Positions 27,668 through 36,733 of a stretch of 64,000 nucleotides of DNA are shown piece after piece; position 1 is the first letter of the stretch, and each line of letters opens with the position of its first letter. Location: the NCBI GenBank assembly GCA_051418075.1, contig JBPRGG010000134.1, positions 1 to 64,000 on the forward strand, in the 5' to 3' direction. The translations under genes and the position numbers were made by a program. This DNA is from JBPRGG01 sp051418075 (GTDB taxonomy: Bacteria; Bacteroidota; Bacteroidia; Cytophagales; Cyclobacteriaceae). The notes under the pieces are model-generated. The model did not search any database, was not told the DNA's origin, and worked only from the letters and a program-made list of their open reading frames with translations.

Positions 27668-28948
27668 TTATAAATAATCCAATAAATCTTCCATGGCCAT
27701 ACCCCGGGATGCTTTAATCAGAATATGTGACTGTTGAATGGGATATTTTTGCAGGTAGTTTATAAGTTCCTTTTTTTGACTAAAATGTATCGCCTCCGGA
27801 ATGGCTTTATAAGCAGCTTCCATATCTTTTCCACACAATAAAATCATCCCGAAATTTTTCTGAGCAATCAATTCTCCAATCTGCCGATGTTCCATCATGC
27901 TGTCTTTGCCTAATTCAAACATATCACCCAATATCAGTACTTTAACCTTAACTTTCATTTGAGCAAAGTTCTCAATAGCGGCCGCCATGGAAGTTGGATT
28001 GGCATTATAGGCATCCAGCAGGATGGTATTGGTGTTTTTTTTAAGTACCTGAGATCGATTGTTAGCTGGTATATAGTCTTTAATTGCCTGATTGGCTTTA
28101 TCAGAGGGTACTTTGAAATATTTTCCCAGGCACAAAGCAGTTGCGATATTTTCAAAATTATATTTCCCCATAAGATTGGTTTGTACCACCTCCTCATTCT
28201 CATGCCTATAAACCACCAGTGGGTCGGCCTCTATCATTTCGCATTGCAGAAAATCTCCCTGATTGGGATACATCACCGGATTTTCAAATCGTTTTTTCAT
28301 ATTTCTCAGGATCTCATTACCTGAATTAATAAACACCCGGCCGTCATTTTTAACCAGAAAATCATAAAGTTCGGTTTTTCCTCTCAAAACCCCTTCAAAT
28401 CCACCAAAACCTTCAATATGCGCTTTACCAATATTTGTTATTAATCCATGAGTAGGCTCAGCTATCTGACAAAGTTCATCAATATCCCCCACTTTATTGG
28501 CTCCCATTTCTATGATCGCAATTTCCACCTTTTTACCTATGGATAAGATGCTTAAAGGAACCCCAATATGATTGTTGAGATTTCCCCGGGTGGCAAAAGT
28601 TTTATATTCCTGGCTCAAAACGGCATTGATCAGTTCCTTGGTAGTGGTCTTACCATTAGAACCCGTGATTCCAATAAAAGGTATTTTTAAATGTTTACGA
28701 TGAAAATTAGCCAATTCCTGCAATGCAATCAGGCTGTCTTCCACAACTATATAGCGATCATCTTTTTTAAATTCAGGCTGATCTATCACGCAATATGCTG
28801 CACCATCTCTGATCGCTTGTTCGGCAAATTCATTGGCATTGAAATGAGGACCTTTTAAAGCAAAAAAGATGACACCTTTACTGATTTTTCTACTATCAGT
28901 TGACACACCTTTTGATTTCAGGTAAAGTTGGTATAATTCTTCAATCAT
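27668..28948 (-). CDS. murF: UDP-N-acetylmuramoyl-tripeptide--D-alanyl-D-alanine ligase
   Basis: 426 aa, cytoplasmic. It adds D-Ala-D-Ala to UDP-MurNAc-tripeptide. The three Mur ligase domains are visible: an N-terminal substrate domain (STDSRKISKGVIFFALKG, residues 16-33), the ATP-binding P-loop TGSNGKTTTK (95-104) with the IIEMGANK segment, and a C-terminal domain beginning near residue 300 (ILLDAYNANPTS). Length is normal. It is monocistronic; other mur genes are not in the window. A putative promoter with an inverted repeat lies upstream. Confidence 0.95.
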   Translation of the reverse strand: MIEELYQLYLKSKGVSTDSRKISKGVIFFALKGPHFNANEFAEQAIRDGAAYCVIDQPEFKKDDRYIVVEDSLIALQELANFHRKHLKIPFIGITGSNGKTTTKELINAVLSQEYKTFATRGNLNNHIGVPLSILSIGKKVEIAIIEMGANKVGDIDELCQIAEPTHGLITNIGKAHIEGFGGFEGVLRGKTELYDFLVKNDGRVFINSGNEILRNMKKRFENPVMYPNQGDFLQCEMIEADPLVVYRHENEEVVQTNLMGKYNFENIATALCLGKYFKVPSDKANQAIKDYIPANNRSQVLKKNTNTILLDAYNANPTSMAAAIENFAQMKVKVKVLILGDMFELGKDSMMEHRQIGELIAQKNFGMILLCGKDMEAAYKAIPEAIHFSQKKELINYLQKYPIQQSHILIKASRGMAMEDLLDYL

Positions 28949-29010
28949 CGGTTTTCAAAATTTAGTCATACTATCCGGACTGCCGTTCGATTAAATATAC
29001 TGACTTAAAC

Positions 29011-29041
29011 CAAATTATAAAAAGTCCGGCAGATAAAACAA
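29011..29041 (-). promoter_or_regulatory. Candidate murF promoter
   Basis: On the minus strand, TTG (29039-29041), a 19-nt spacer and TATAATTTG (29011-29019) resemble the consensus with one extra base in the -7 box. The flanking CCGGACT/AGTCCGG repeat may be an operator. Confidence 0.4.
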
Positions 29042-29139
29042 CCAGCAATTAAGTTTTTAAGAATAAATTGTAAAAAAAATAAACAGTATCACCTCAAATA
29101 GTGACATGGGCATCCCCTTTATATGTGAATTTTTACAAT

Positions 29140-29211
29140 AGCTTCTTCTTCCTCCCATCCTGGTGAACATTGTAGCTGTTCCTAAGTTCTAAATTTGACT
29201 AAGAAGAAGCT
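29140..29211. repeat. 11-bp inverted repeat around the glycan operon promoter
   Basis: AGCTTCTTCTT (29140-29150) is a perfect reverse complement of AAGAAGAAGCT (29201-29211); a T-rich run (29211-29220) follows. It can be read as a long-loop terminator/attenuator for a longer transcript, or as a symmetric site bracketing the promoter at 29170-29197. Confidence 0.65.
29170..29197 (+). promoter_or_regulatory. Promoter of the glycan biosynthesis operon
   Basis: TTG (29170-29172), a 17-nt spacer and an exact TAAATTTG (29190-29197) predict transcription from about 29204, leaving an ~80-nt T-rich leader before the first ATG. I found no better promoter before 29284. Confidence 0.6.
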
Positions 29212-29283
29212 TATTTTTTTACTGAAATATTTTTTTTAACCTAATTTTTTTACTGCTATTACATTTTTTTTAAGTACTAATTT

Positions 29284-30402
29284 ATGAAAGAAAAGGTCTT
29301 AATTACAGGTGGAGCGGGATTTATTGGATCTCATCTGGCGCATGAATTACTGAAATCCGGCTATCAGGTAAAAGTATTAGATAACCTAATTCCTCAGGTT
29401 CATGGAAAGAATGCCAAACCACCTTCCTATTTATCCTCAGAAGTAGCCTTTATCAAAGGGGATATTCGTGATCGTGATATACTGAGAACTGCCCTGGAAG
29501 GAGTAGACCTTGTATTTCATCTGGCTGCCATGGTGGGGGTAGGACAAAGTATGTATCAGGTATCCAATTACATGGATGTAAATGATATGGGTACAGCCAT
29601 ATTACTGGAAGAACTGATCCAGAATCCTGTCAGGAAGTTGGTAGTAGCTTCCAGCATGAGCATATATGGTGAAGGCATGTATAAAAACGAATCGGGTCAA
29701 TCAGTAGAAGTTGAAGAAAGGGGTAAGAGCCAACTTAAGGCCTCCAGTTGGGAGATCACGGATCCGGAAGGACATCCTTTAAATCCCATACCAACTCCTG
29801 AATCCAAAACACCTACATTATCTTCAGTGTATGCCCTCTCGAAATATGACCAGGAAAGGTTATGCCTGATGATTGGAAAAGCTTATAATATTCCCACCGT
29901 AGCTTTAAGGTTTTTTAATGTTTATGGTACCAACCAGGCCCTATCCAATCCTTATACCGGGGTATTGGCCATTTTTGCCTCCAGATTGCTTAATGGAAAT
30001 CCTCCCCTGGTATTTGAGGACGGTATGCAAAAAAGAGATTTTGTCCATGTAAAAGATGTGGCCAGGGCCTGCAGGCTGGCTATGGAATCACCTAATGCTA
30101 ACCATGATGTATTTAATATAGGTAGTGGAGCCAGTTATACTATCAAAGAAATAGCTATCAAAATGAGTGAGGTAATGGGACTCCCCTACATACAGCCTGA
30201 AATTACTGGAAAATACCGGGTGGGAGACATTCGCCATTGTTTTGCTGATATTAGCAAAGCCCATCGGATATTAGGCTTCACCCCTCAGATTTCCTTTGAG
30301 AACGGAATCAGGGAATTGTCGCACTGGCTTCAAGACCAGGTAGCCGTGGATAATGTAGCCACTATGCGTAAAGAATTGGAAGAAAGAGGACTAGCTATAT
30401 AA
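29284..30402 (+). CDS. NAD-dependent sugar-nucleotide epimerase (dTDP-rhamnose 4-epimerase-like)
   Basis: 372 aa, cytoplasmic extended SDR. NAD motif GGAGFIG (residues 9-15); catalytic Y183-ALS-K187. A ~45-residue insertion before the YxxxK (residues ~130-178, ending PIPTPESKTP) recalls dTDP-L-rhamnose 4-epimerases and related enzymes. In the members I recall, this insertion carries cysteine pairs, which are absent here. It is the first gene of a nine-gene operon; the next gene starts 10 nt later. The substrate is inferred to be an activated hexose or deoxyhexose and is not proven. Confidence 0.85.
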   Translation: MKEKVLITGGAGFIGSHLAHELLKSGYQVKVLDNLIPQVHGKNAKPPSYLSSEVAFIKGDIRDRDILRTALEGVDLVFHLAAMVGVGQSMYQVSNYMDVNDMGTAILLEELIQNPVRKLVVASSMSIYGEGMYKNESGQSVEVEERGKSQLKASSWEITDPEGHPLNPIPTPESKTPTLSSVYALSKYDQERLCLMIGKAYNIPTVALRFFNVYGTNQALSNPYTGVLAIFASRLLNGNPPLVFEDGMQKRDFVHVKDVARACRLAMESPNANHDVFNIGSGASYTIKEIAIKMSEVMGLPYIQPEITGKYRVGDIRHCFADISKAHRILGFTPQISFENGIRELSHWLQDQVAVDNVATMRKELEERGLAI

Positions 30403-30412
30403 ATTTTTTGGC

Positions 30413-32443
30413 ATGGATAGAATAAACAAAAAAAATAAAACAAAGATAACTGCTGAATTAGGCATACTTCAGTGGTTTCATATTGGAGAATATGATGTTG
30501 TAGAAAAAGCCATTGAAGACCTGAAGAAATTAAAGGTAAAACATATCAGAACAGGTATTTCCTGGGCTGACTGGTATACGGAAACCGGACATGACTGGTA
30601 CCGGTGGCTTATCCCCAAACTGGCTAAAGAATTCGAGATACTCCCCTGTTTTTTATATACGCCTCCATCCATAGGCATTAAGCCCAAAACCTCTTCCCCA
30701 CCAAAAGATTTACAGGCATATGCCGATGTAATGGATGTAATTATTACCGAATTCGGGGAATATTTTGAGTATATAGAACTTTGGAATGAACCCAATAATA
30801 AAAGTGAATGGGATTTTACCCTGGATAATGGTTGGGAAAAGTTTGCCCAAATGATCATCAAGGCCGCACATTGGGCCCGGCATCGGGGCAAAAAAACAGT
30901 TTTGGGTGGTATGAGCCCGATTGATGCCAGTTGGCTTGAACTAATGTTTAACCGTGGTGTAATGGAACATATTGATGTAGTGGGTATACATGGGTTTCCT
31001 GAAGTTTTTGATCTGCAGTGGGAAGGCTGGGAGGAGAATATCGCCAGGGTACAGCAGTTGTTGAATCGCTACCAGTCCGGGGCAAAGATCTGGATTACAG
31101 AAGCCGGTTATTCCACCTGGCAATATAATGAAATGAAACAGATCGAAAAATTTACCAGCTTGTTGAAGTTGCCCCTGGAGCGGATCTACTGGTATACCCT
31201 GCATGACCTTGACCTGGAAAAAGATACTGTTGATGGTTTTCACCTGGATGAACGTGAATATTTTTTTGGGCTAAAAAATGCTTTTGGTACGCCCAAGTTA
31301 CTATACCGGTTGTGGCAGAATGATGGACTTCATAAAATGTTTCAGAATTATCATTTGCTGAATAATTTCTCTTTGCCCCAACAGGAAAAATACATCCTGA
31401 TCACCGGCGGAGCTGGATTTGTAGGAACTAATATTGCCAAAAAATACCTGAATCAGGGCCAAAAGGTAATGATCTATGATAATCTGACCAGAGAAGGGGT
31501 GGAAAAAAACTATGCCTGGCTCAAAAACAAATATGGTAATCAGGTACAGTTAAAGGTGGCGGATATTAGAGATCCTTATTCCCTGAAAAAGGTGGCCAAA
31601 AATGCCAAAGCAGTGTTTCATTTAGCCGCCCAGGTAGCTGTAACTACCAGCCTGGAAGGTCCGGTGGAAGATTTTGACATTAATCTCAAAGGAACCATGA
31701 ATTTATTGGAAGCCCTCAGGGCCTTGCCAGTGCCTCCACCACTTATTTTTACTTCTACCAATAAAGTATATGGAAACCTGGCTGATGTTTCTTTATCGGA
31801 AACCAACCTGCAATATGTTCCACAAAACCTGCAGATAGCCCAACATGGGATCAATGAAGATCGGCCCCTTAGTTTTCACAGCCCTTATGGATGTTCAAAG
31901 GGTGCGGCTGATCAATATGTACTTGATTATGCCCGGGTGTATAACATTCCCACCGTGGTATTCCGGATGAGTTGTATCTATGGTCCACATCAAATGGGTA
32001 CTGAAGACCAGGGTTGGGTAGCTCATTTTGCTTTGAATGTACTAAAGGGAAAACCTATCACAGTATTTGGAGATGGGAAACAGGTCAGGGATATTTTGTT
32101 TGTGGATGACCTGGTCAGAGCTTTTCAATTGGCACACCAGCAAATAGCACAAACTGCCGGACATATGTTTAATATTGGCGGCGGCTCTAAGAATGCGGTG
32201 AGCCTGAAACAGGTGATTCATATCCTGAATCAAACCCATTGGGACCAGGCGCTAATTCATTATGATCAGTGGCGGACCGGAGACCAGAAATATTATGTAT
32301 CAGATACCCGTAAATTTCAGCAAATGACTGGCTGGAAACCCATTGTCGGGTATAAACCGGGTATTGTACGGCTTTATCACTGGTTAAAAGAATCGTCAAA
32401 TCTGATAAACCAGAAAGAATTAATAACAGAAAAAACAGCATAA
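30413..32443 (+). CDS. Fusion of a GH-like TIM barrel and a CDP-paratose-2-epimerase-like SDR
   Basis: 676 aa without a signal peptide. Residues ~12-310 form a clan GH-A barrel resembling GH39/GH5: putative acid/base E126 in ELWNEPN and nucleophile E230 in WITEAGYS. Residues ~325-665 are an extended SDR: GGAGFVG (332-338), TSTNKVYG (447-454) and Y492-GCS-K496 in FHSPYGCSKGAADQY, closely recalling CDP-paratose/tyvelose 2-epimerases. Both active sites look intact. A cytoplasmic glycosidase-like domain joined to a sugar-nucleotide epimerase is unusual. The frame runs unbroken across the join at residues ~312-326. The next ATG directly abuts the stop codon. The joint reaction is unknown. Confidence 0.9.
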   Translation: MDRINKKNKTKITAELGILQWFHIGEYDVVEKAIEDLKKLKVKHIRTGISWADWYTETGHDWYRWLIPKLAKEFEILPCFLYTPPSIGIKPKTSSPPKDLQAYADVMDVIITEFGEYFEYIELWNEPNNKSEWDFTLDNGWEKFAQMIIKAAHWARHRGKKTVLGGMSPIDASWLELMFNRGVMEHIDVVGIHGFPEVFDLQWEGWEENIARVQQLLNRYQSGAKIWITEAGYSTWQYNEMKQIEKFTSLLKLPLERIYWYTLHDLDLEKDTVDGFHLDEREYFFGLKNAFGTPKLLYRLWQNDGLHKMFQNYHLLNNFSLPQQEKYILITGGAGFVGTNIAKKYLNQGQKVMIYDNLTREGVEKNYAWLKNKYGNQVQLKVADIRDPYSLKKVAKNAKAVFHLAAQVAVTTSLEGPVEDFDINLKGTMNLLEALRALPVPPPLIFTSTNKVYGNLADVSLSETNLQYVPQNLQIAQHGINEDRPLSFHSPYGCSKGAADQYVLDYARVYNIPTVVFRMSCIYGPHQMGTEDQGWVAHFALNVLKGKPITVFGDGKQVRDILFVDDLVRAFQLAHQQIAQTAGHMFNIGGGSKNAVSLKQVIHILNQTHWDQALIHYDQWRTGDQKYYVSDTRKFQQMTGWKPIVGYKPGIVRLYHWLKESSNLINQKELITEKTA

Positions 32444-33463
32444 ATGGAAATTTTTCAGGAAAAACAAACGATTCAACCCGCTCTTATCGATCAAATTCCG
32501 GAGAAAATGACTTCAGCCATCTTTACCAAACCAGGTGAAATAGAGCTGGCTCAGGTTGATGTTCCGGAAATTCAAGACAATCAGGTACTGATAAATCTGG
32601 AAGGGTGTGGTTTATGCTCATCCAATCTACCTCCCTGGCAGGGGCGTGATTGGTTTGAATACCCTTTTGAACCAGGTGCCCCGGGACATGAAGGTTGGGG
32701 GATGGTGGTCAGAAAAGGCAAACTGGTCAATCAATTTTCAATTGGTGACCGGGTAGCAATGTTGTCTTATCATGCTTTCTCTGAATATGATATCGCCACC
32801 GCCAAGGATATGGTGAAAATTCCGGATAGTTTAAAACATGTACCTTTTCCGGGAGAACCATTTGGATGTGCCCTAAATATTGCTGATCGCTCAGATGTGC
32901 ATATAGGACAAACCGTTGCAGTGATTGGTATTGGCTTTCTAGGCGGCATTTTAATACAATTATTGAAAGCCAGAGGGGTCCGAGTAATTGCCATTTCACG
33001 CAGAAAAACTGCTTTGGACCTGGCGCAGCAAGCCGGGGCTGACCATGTGATCAGGATGGACGATCACTGGGACATTGTGAATCAGGTAAAAGCCTTAACC
33101 GGGCAGACCCTTTGTGATCGTGTCATTGAGGCTGTAGGATTGCAGTGGCCCCTGGATTTGGCCGGAGACCTGGTAAAAGAAGGAGGAAAACTAATCGTAG
33201 CCGGTTATCATCAGGATGGCCCCCGACAGGTAAATATGCAAATGTGGAATTGGAAAGGGATTGATGTGATTAATGCCCATGAACGGGAACAGCGAAAGTA
33301 TATTATGGGAATGAAAAATGCCATTAAAGCCATAGACCTAAATCAAATAGACCCTTTTCCACTGATTACCCATCAGTTTCCTTTGGAAGATATTCAATAT
33401 GCCTTTGAATTGGCCGCTCAAAGACCCGAAGGTTTTGTAAAAGCAATCATAAACTTTAAATAA
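32444..33463 (+). CDS. Zinc-type medium-chain alcohol/polyol dehydrogenase (MDR)
   Basis: 339 aa. The N-terminal GroES-like domain has catalytic-zinc ligands C58 (GCGLCSS) and H82-E83 (PGHEGWG). The structural-zinc four-cysteine lobe is missing, so it is a short-lobe MDR. The Rossmann domain carries IGIGFLGG (residues 161-168). It would oxidise or reduce a sugar or sugar-nucleotide hydroxyl/keto group with NAD(P). The start codon immediately follows the stop of the fusion gene, so translation is probably coupled. The first ~20 residues precede the usual MDR start; Met22 is an alternative start. Confidence 0.87.
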   Translation: MEIFQEKQTIQPALIDQIPEKMTSAIFTKPGEIELAQVDVPEIQDNQVLINLEGCGLCSSNLPPWQGRDWFEYPFEPGAPGHEGWGMVVRKGKLVNQFSIGDRVAMLSYHAFSEYDIATAKDMVKIPDSLKHVPFPGEPFGCALNIADRSDVHIGQTVAVIGIGFLGGILIQLLKARGVRVIAISRRKTALDLAQQAGADHVIRMDDHWDIVNQVKALTGQTLCDRVIEAVGLQWPLDLAGDLVKEGGKLIVAGYHQDGPRQVNMQMWNWKGIDVINAHEREQRKYIMGMKNAIKAIDLNQIDPFPLITHQFPLEDIQYAFELAAQRPEGFVKAIINFK

Positions 33464-33474
33464 GAAACATACCA

Positions 33475-34491
33475 GTGACAAATCAAACATCTACAATTCA
33501 GATCAAGGACAAAAAATTAAACTTAGGTTTCCTGGGAGTTGGTTGGATTGGAAAAAGCAGAATGGAAGCCATGCTGGCCACTGAATTAGCCCAGGCCGCC
33601 ATAGTGGGAGACATTTCAGCTCAAAACCTGGCAAACATAACTAATGTTATGCCCCAGGTCAGCACCTGTAATCATCTGGATCAGTTATTGGAAGAAGATC
33701 TGGATGGTATAGTTATCGCGACACCCTCGGCATTGCATGCCGATCAGAGTATCCTGGCTTTACAACATCAGGTGCCCGTATTTTGTCAAAAACCCTTGGG
33801 CCGGACTGCTCAGGAAAATCAGGCGGTAGTAAACCAGGCTCGTGAATCCAACAGGTTGCTGGGTGTAGATTTTTCTTACCGCTATACTTGTTTTGATCAG
33901 ATCTATCAATTGATTCAGTCCCGGGAACTGGGAGATATTTATTCCGTTGAATGTGTTTTTCATAATGCCTATGGGCCAGACAAACCCTGGTTCTACAATC
34001 CTAAGCTATCCGGTGGCGGTTGTTTGATTGATCTGGGTGTGCATCTAATTGACCTGGCGCTCTGGTCCCTGGATTGGCCTGAGATCACAAAGGTTTGCAG
34101 CAACCTGCATGTTGGTGGAAAAAAAATAAATCAACCTGAAAATCAGGTGGAAGACAATGCCCTGGCCCTGCTTACCACTGACCAGGGTACTGCCATTAAA
34201 ATTGCCTGCTCCTGGAATTTGCCGGCCGGAAAAGAAGCAGATATTCAACTGAATGTTTATGGGACCAAAGGAGGAGCCGCCTTCCGAAATACAAATGGCT
34301 CATTTTATGATTTCGAGGCCTTAAAATTCGAAGGCACTCAAACCAAAAAGCTATTCTCAGGGCCGGATGAATGGGGCGGCCGTGCTGGTATAGATTGGCT
34401 GCAAAAACTGGTAAAAAGCAATACGTATGATGCATCAATTGAAGATGTGGTAAAAGTAGCAAAAGTAATTGACCTCATTTATGGAAGATAA
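33475..34491 (+). CDS. Gfo/Idh/MocA family oxidoreductase
   Basis: 338 aa with a GTG start; no ATG precedes the NAD fold. The NAD motif GVGWIG (residues 21-26) is followed by CQKPLG with K106-P107 replacing the usual EKP. The C-terminal substrate domain has SGGGCLIDLGVHLIDLALW, typical of the family. It catalyses NAD(P)-dependent oxidoreduction of a sugar, sugar acid or inositol-like substrate. Paired with the MDR it could perform a two-step oxidation/reduction or epimerisation on the same sugar. Its 3' end overlaps the next gene by 11 bp. Confidence 0.88.
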   Translation: MTNQTSTIQIKDKKLNLGFLGVGWIGKSRMEAMLATELAQAAIVGDISAQNLANITNVMPQVSTCNHLDQLLEEDLDGIVIATPSALHADQSILALQHQVPVFCQKPLGRTAQENQAVVNQARESNRLLGVDFSYRYTCFDQIYQLIQSRELGDIYSVECVFHNAYGPDKPWFYNPKLSGGGCLIDLGVHLIDLALWSLDWPEITKVCSNLHVGGKKINQPENQVEDNALALLTTDQGTAIKIACSWNLPAGKEADIQLNVYGTKGGAAFRNTNGSFYDFEALKFEGTQTKKLFSGPDEWGGRAGIDWLQKLVKSNTYDASIEDVVKVAKVIDLIYGR

Positions 34492-35602
34492 CATTGAAAA
34501 ATATCGTCCTGAGAAGATCTTAATGACAGCCGATACCCTGGGCGGTGTATGGCATTATGCGGTAGAATTAATCAAACAATTTGCTCAACGGGATATACAG
34601 GTGGAACTGGCTACTATGGGCAGGGCTTTGTCAGCCAGTCAGATCAAGGATTTGGCTGGCTTAAGCAATGTTAATTTGCATCAAAGTACCTGCAAACTGG
34701 AATGGATGGAGCACCCCTGGGAAGATGTTGAAAGGGCCGGGCATTGGTTAATGGAAATACAGCATAAAACCCGGCCTGATCTGGTTCATCTGAATAATTT
34801 TGCTCATGGTGACCTTCCCTGGCAGAGCCCTATGATAATGGTTGCCCATTCCTGTGTGGCTTCCTGGTGGAAAGCAGTGAAAAAAACGCCATTGCCAGCT
34901 AAATACAACACCTATCTAAGCAGAGTCAAATCGGGATTATCGGCCGCTGATACCATTATTGCACCTTCCCGGGCCATGCTTGATCAGATTCAGCAAATTT
35001 ATGGTCCTTTTACCCGGACAGCTGTTATTCCAAATGGAAAAGCCTCCCAACTATATCGTAAAAGCATCAAATGGCCTTATATTTTCTCTATGGGAAGAAT
35101 TTGGGACGAAGCCAAAAACATGGAGTCCCTGGTGAAAATTGCCCCACAACTTGGCTGGAAGGTATGCCTGGCCGGCGAACAAAAGCACCCGGATACCAAA
35201 GGCAAACTCAGATTAAAGAATGTACATTTTCTGGGTCTTAAAAAACCTAAACAAATTGCCGGTATTTTGGGAGAAGCCAGTATTTATGCCCTGCCGGCAA
35301 AGTATGAACCGTTCGGCTTATCCATTCTGGAAGCGGCCTATTCTGGTTGTGCCCTGGTGTTGGGAGATATCCCCAGTCTGAGAGAAAACTGGTATGATGC
35401 CGCCCTTTTTGTAGACCCGGAAGATCCCATGCAACTATTAAGCCATCTCAAATTATTGATGAGGGATGCAAATTATAGAAATGCTCTGGCAGCCCGGGCT
35501 TATGACCGGGCCGGACAATTCAGTGACAGGCAAATGGCTGATCAATACCTTTACTACTATCAACAAATTATGAACCCTAAATTATCCCTATCTAAATCAT
35601 GA
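34481..35602 (+). CDS. GT4-type glycosyltransferase
   Basis: 373 aa from the ATG at 34481; the longer frame begins with TTG at 34469. GT-B fold: an N-terminal acceptor domain (ADTLGGVWHYAVEL) and a C-terminal nucleotide-sugar domain with the retaining E-x7-E signature in KYEPFGLSILEAAYSG. It transfers a sugar from a nucleotide donor, probably in the cytoplasm at the membrane face. It overlaps the preceding oxidoreductase by 11 bp and the next gene by 4 bp (ATGA), so the operon structure is tight. Donor and acceptor are unknown. Confidence 0.9.
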   Translation: MEDNIEKYRPEKILMTADTLGGVWHYAVELIKQFAQRDIQVELATMGRALSASQIKDLAGLSNVNLHQSTCKLEWMEHPWEDVERAGHWLMEIQHKTRPDLVHLNNFAHGDLPWQSPMIMVAHSCVASWWKAVKKTPLPAKYNTYLSRVKSGLSAADTIIAPSRAMLDQIQQIYGPFTRTAVIPNGKASQLYRKSIKWPYIFSMGRIWDEAKNMESLVKIAPQLGWKVCLAGEQKHPDTKGKLRLKNVHFLGLKKPKQIAGILGEASIYALPAKYEPFGLSILEAAYSGCALVLGDIPSLRENWYDAALFVDPEDPMQLLSHLKLLMRDANYRNALAARAYDRAGQFSDRQMADQYLYYYQQIMNPKLSLSKS

Positions 35603-36723
35603 AAATCATACTTTTTTATCACTCTTTGTTAAGCGACTGGAACCATGGGAACGCCCACTTTCTTCGAGGTATCACCAGGGAACTGGTAGACCAGGGACAT
35701 CAGATCCAGGTATTTGAACCAAAAGATGGCTGGAGTTACAACAATTTACTGCAAAAAGAAGGGACCTATCGGCAGGAAGAGTTTAACCAGTATTTCCCAC
35801 GGATCACCAGCCAGTTTCATCAGGCCGGCCTTACAAATTATGAAGAAATTGTAAAAAGCGCAGACCTTGTGATCGTACATGAATGGAATGATCCGGAACT
35901 GGTAAAACACCTGGGGCATCTGCGGCAAAAACATGAATTCAGTCTGATGTTTCATGATACACACCACCGATCAATCACTGCCCCTGAAGAAATGGCAGCT
36001 TATGACCTCTCCCACTATGATGGCGTGCTGGCTTTTGGCGATGTAATCAGGGATATTTATTTAAAAAACAAATGGATAGAAAAAGCCTGGACCTGGCATG
36101 AAGCAGCAGACACCCATCTTTTCCGCCCTCATCAAAGTACACAAAAGGAAGGTGACCTGGTATGGATAGGCAACTGGGGAGATAATGAAAGGACGGAAGA
36201 ATTAAAGGAATATTTAATTGATCCGGTTCAGGAGCTAGGTTTAAAGGCTACTATGTACGGAGTGAGGTATCCCCCAAAAGCCATAAAAATGCTACAAGAA
36301 GCTGGTATCAGCTACAGAGGCTATATACCTTCCTACAAGGTACCTGAAGTTTTTTCGCGATATGCCTTTACTGTACATGTTCCGAGACGACCCTATGCCG
36401 AAAAATTGACTGGTATTCCCACCATCAGGCCTTTTGAAGCTTTAGCTTGTGGCATTCCCCTTATATCGGCCCCCTGGAAAGATGCGGAAAACCTGTTTGA
36501 CGAAGGCAAAGACTATCTGATGGTTCAGAATGGTACAGAAATGAAGGAAAAAATGCTTCAGGTTCTGCAACATAAGGCACTGGCTCAATCTCTGGTGCAG
36601 CATGGTTTGGCAAAAATTCAATCCCGGCATACCTGTAAGATCCGGGCTGAGGAACTGCTGGGAATCTATAAAGAATGTTGTGAACTATCAGCTCACGAAC
36701 ATAACAAAGCATTAATGAGGTAA
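35599..36723 (+). CDS. CgeB-like glycosyltransferase 1 of 3
   Basis: 374 aa, cytoplasmic, GT-B fold. The N-terminus (YHSLLSDWNHGNAHFLRGI) and the C-terminal PTIRPFEALACGIPLISAPW match the CgeB/Glyco_trans_1_2 type. It shares architecture with the following two genes but is more distant from them than they are from each other. Start and preceding stop share ATGA. The sugar is unknown. Confidence 0.85.
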   Translation: MKIILFYHSLLSDWNHGNAHFLRGITRELVDQGHQIQVFEPKDGWSYNNLLQKEGTYRQEEFNQYFPRITSQFHQAGLTNYEEIVKSADLVIVHEWNDPELVKHLGHLRQKHEFSLMFHDTHHRSITAPEEMAAYDLSHYDGVLAFGDVIRDIYLKNKWIEKAWTWHEAADTHLFRPHQSTQKEGDLVWIGNWGDNERTEELKEYLIDPVQELGLKATMYGVRYPPKAIKMLQEAGISYRGYIPSYKVPEVFSRYAFTVHVPRRPYAEKLTGIPTIRPFEALACGIPLISAPWKDAENLFDEGKDYLMVQNGTEMKEKMLQVLQHKALAQSLVQHGLAKIQSRHTCKIRAEELLGIYKECCELSAHEHNKALMR

Positions 36724-36733
36724 ACCATAAATT

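Larger units (their letters stand above)
28949..29283. other. Divergent regulatory region between murF and the glycan operon
   Basis: 335 bp without an ORF. It contains the murF promoter candidate (29011-29041), the inverted repeat CCGGACT/AGTCCGG (28975-28981, 29023-29029), an 11-bp inverted repeat bracketing the operon promoter (29140-29211) and four T-rich runs before the first gene. Confidence 0.55.
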
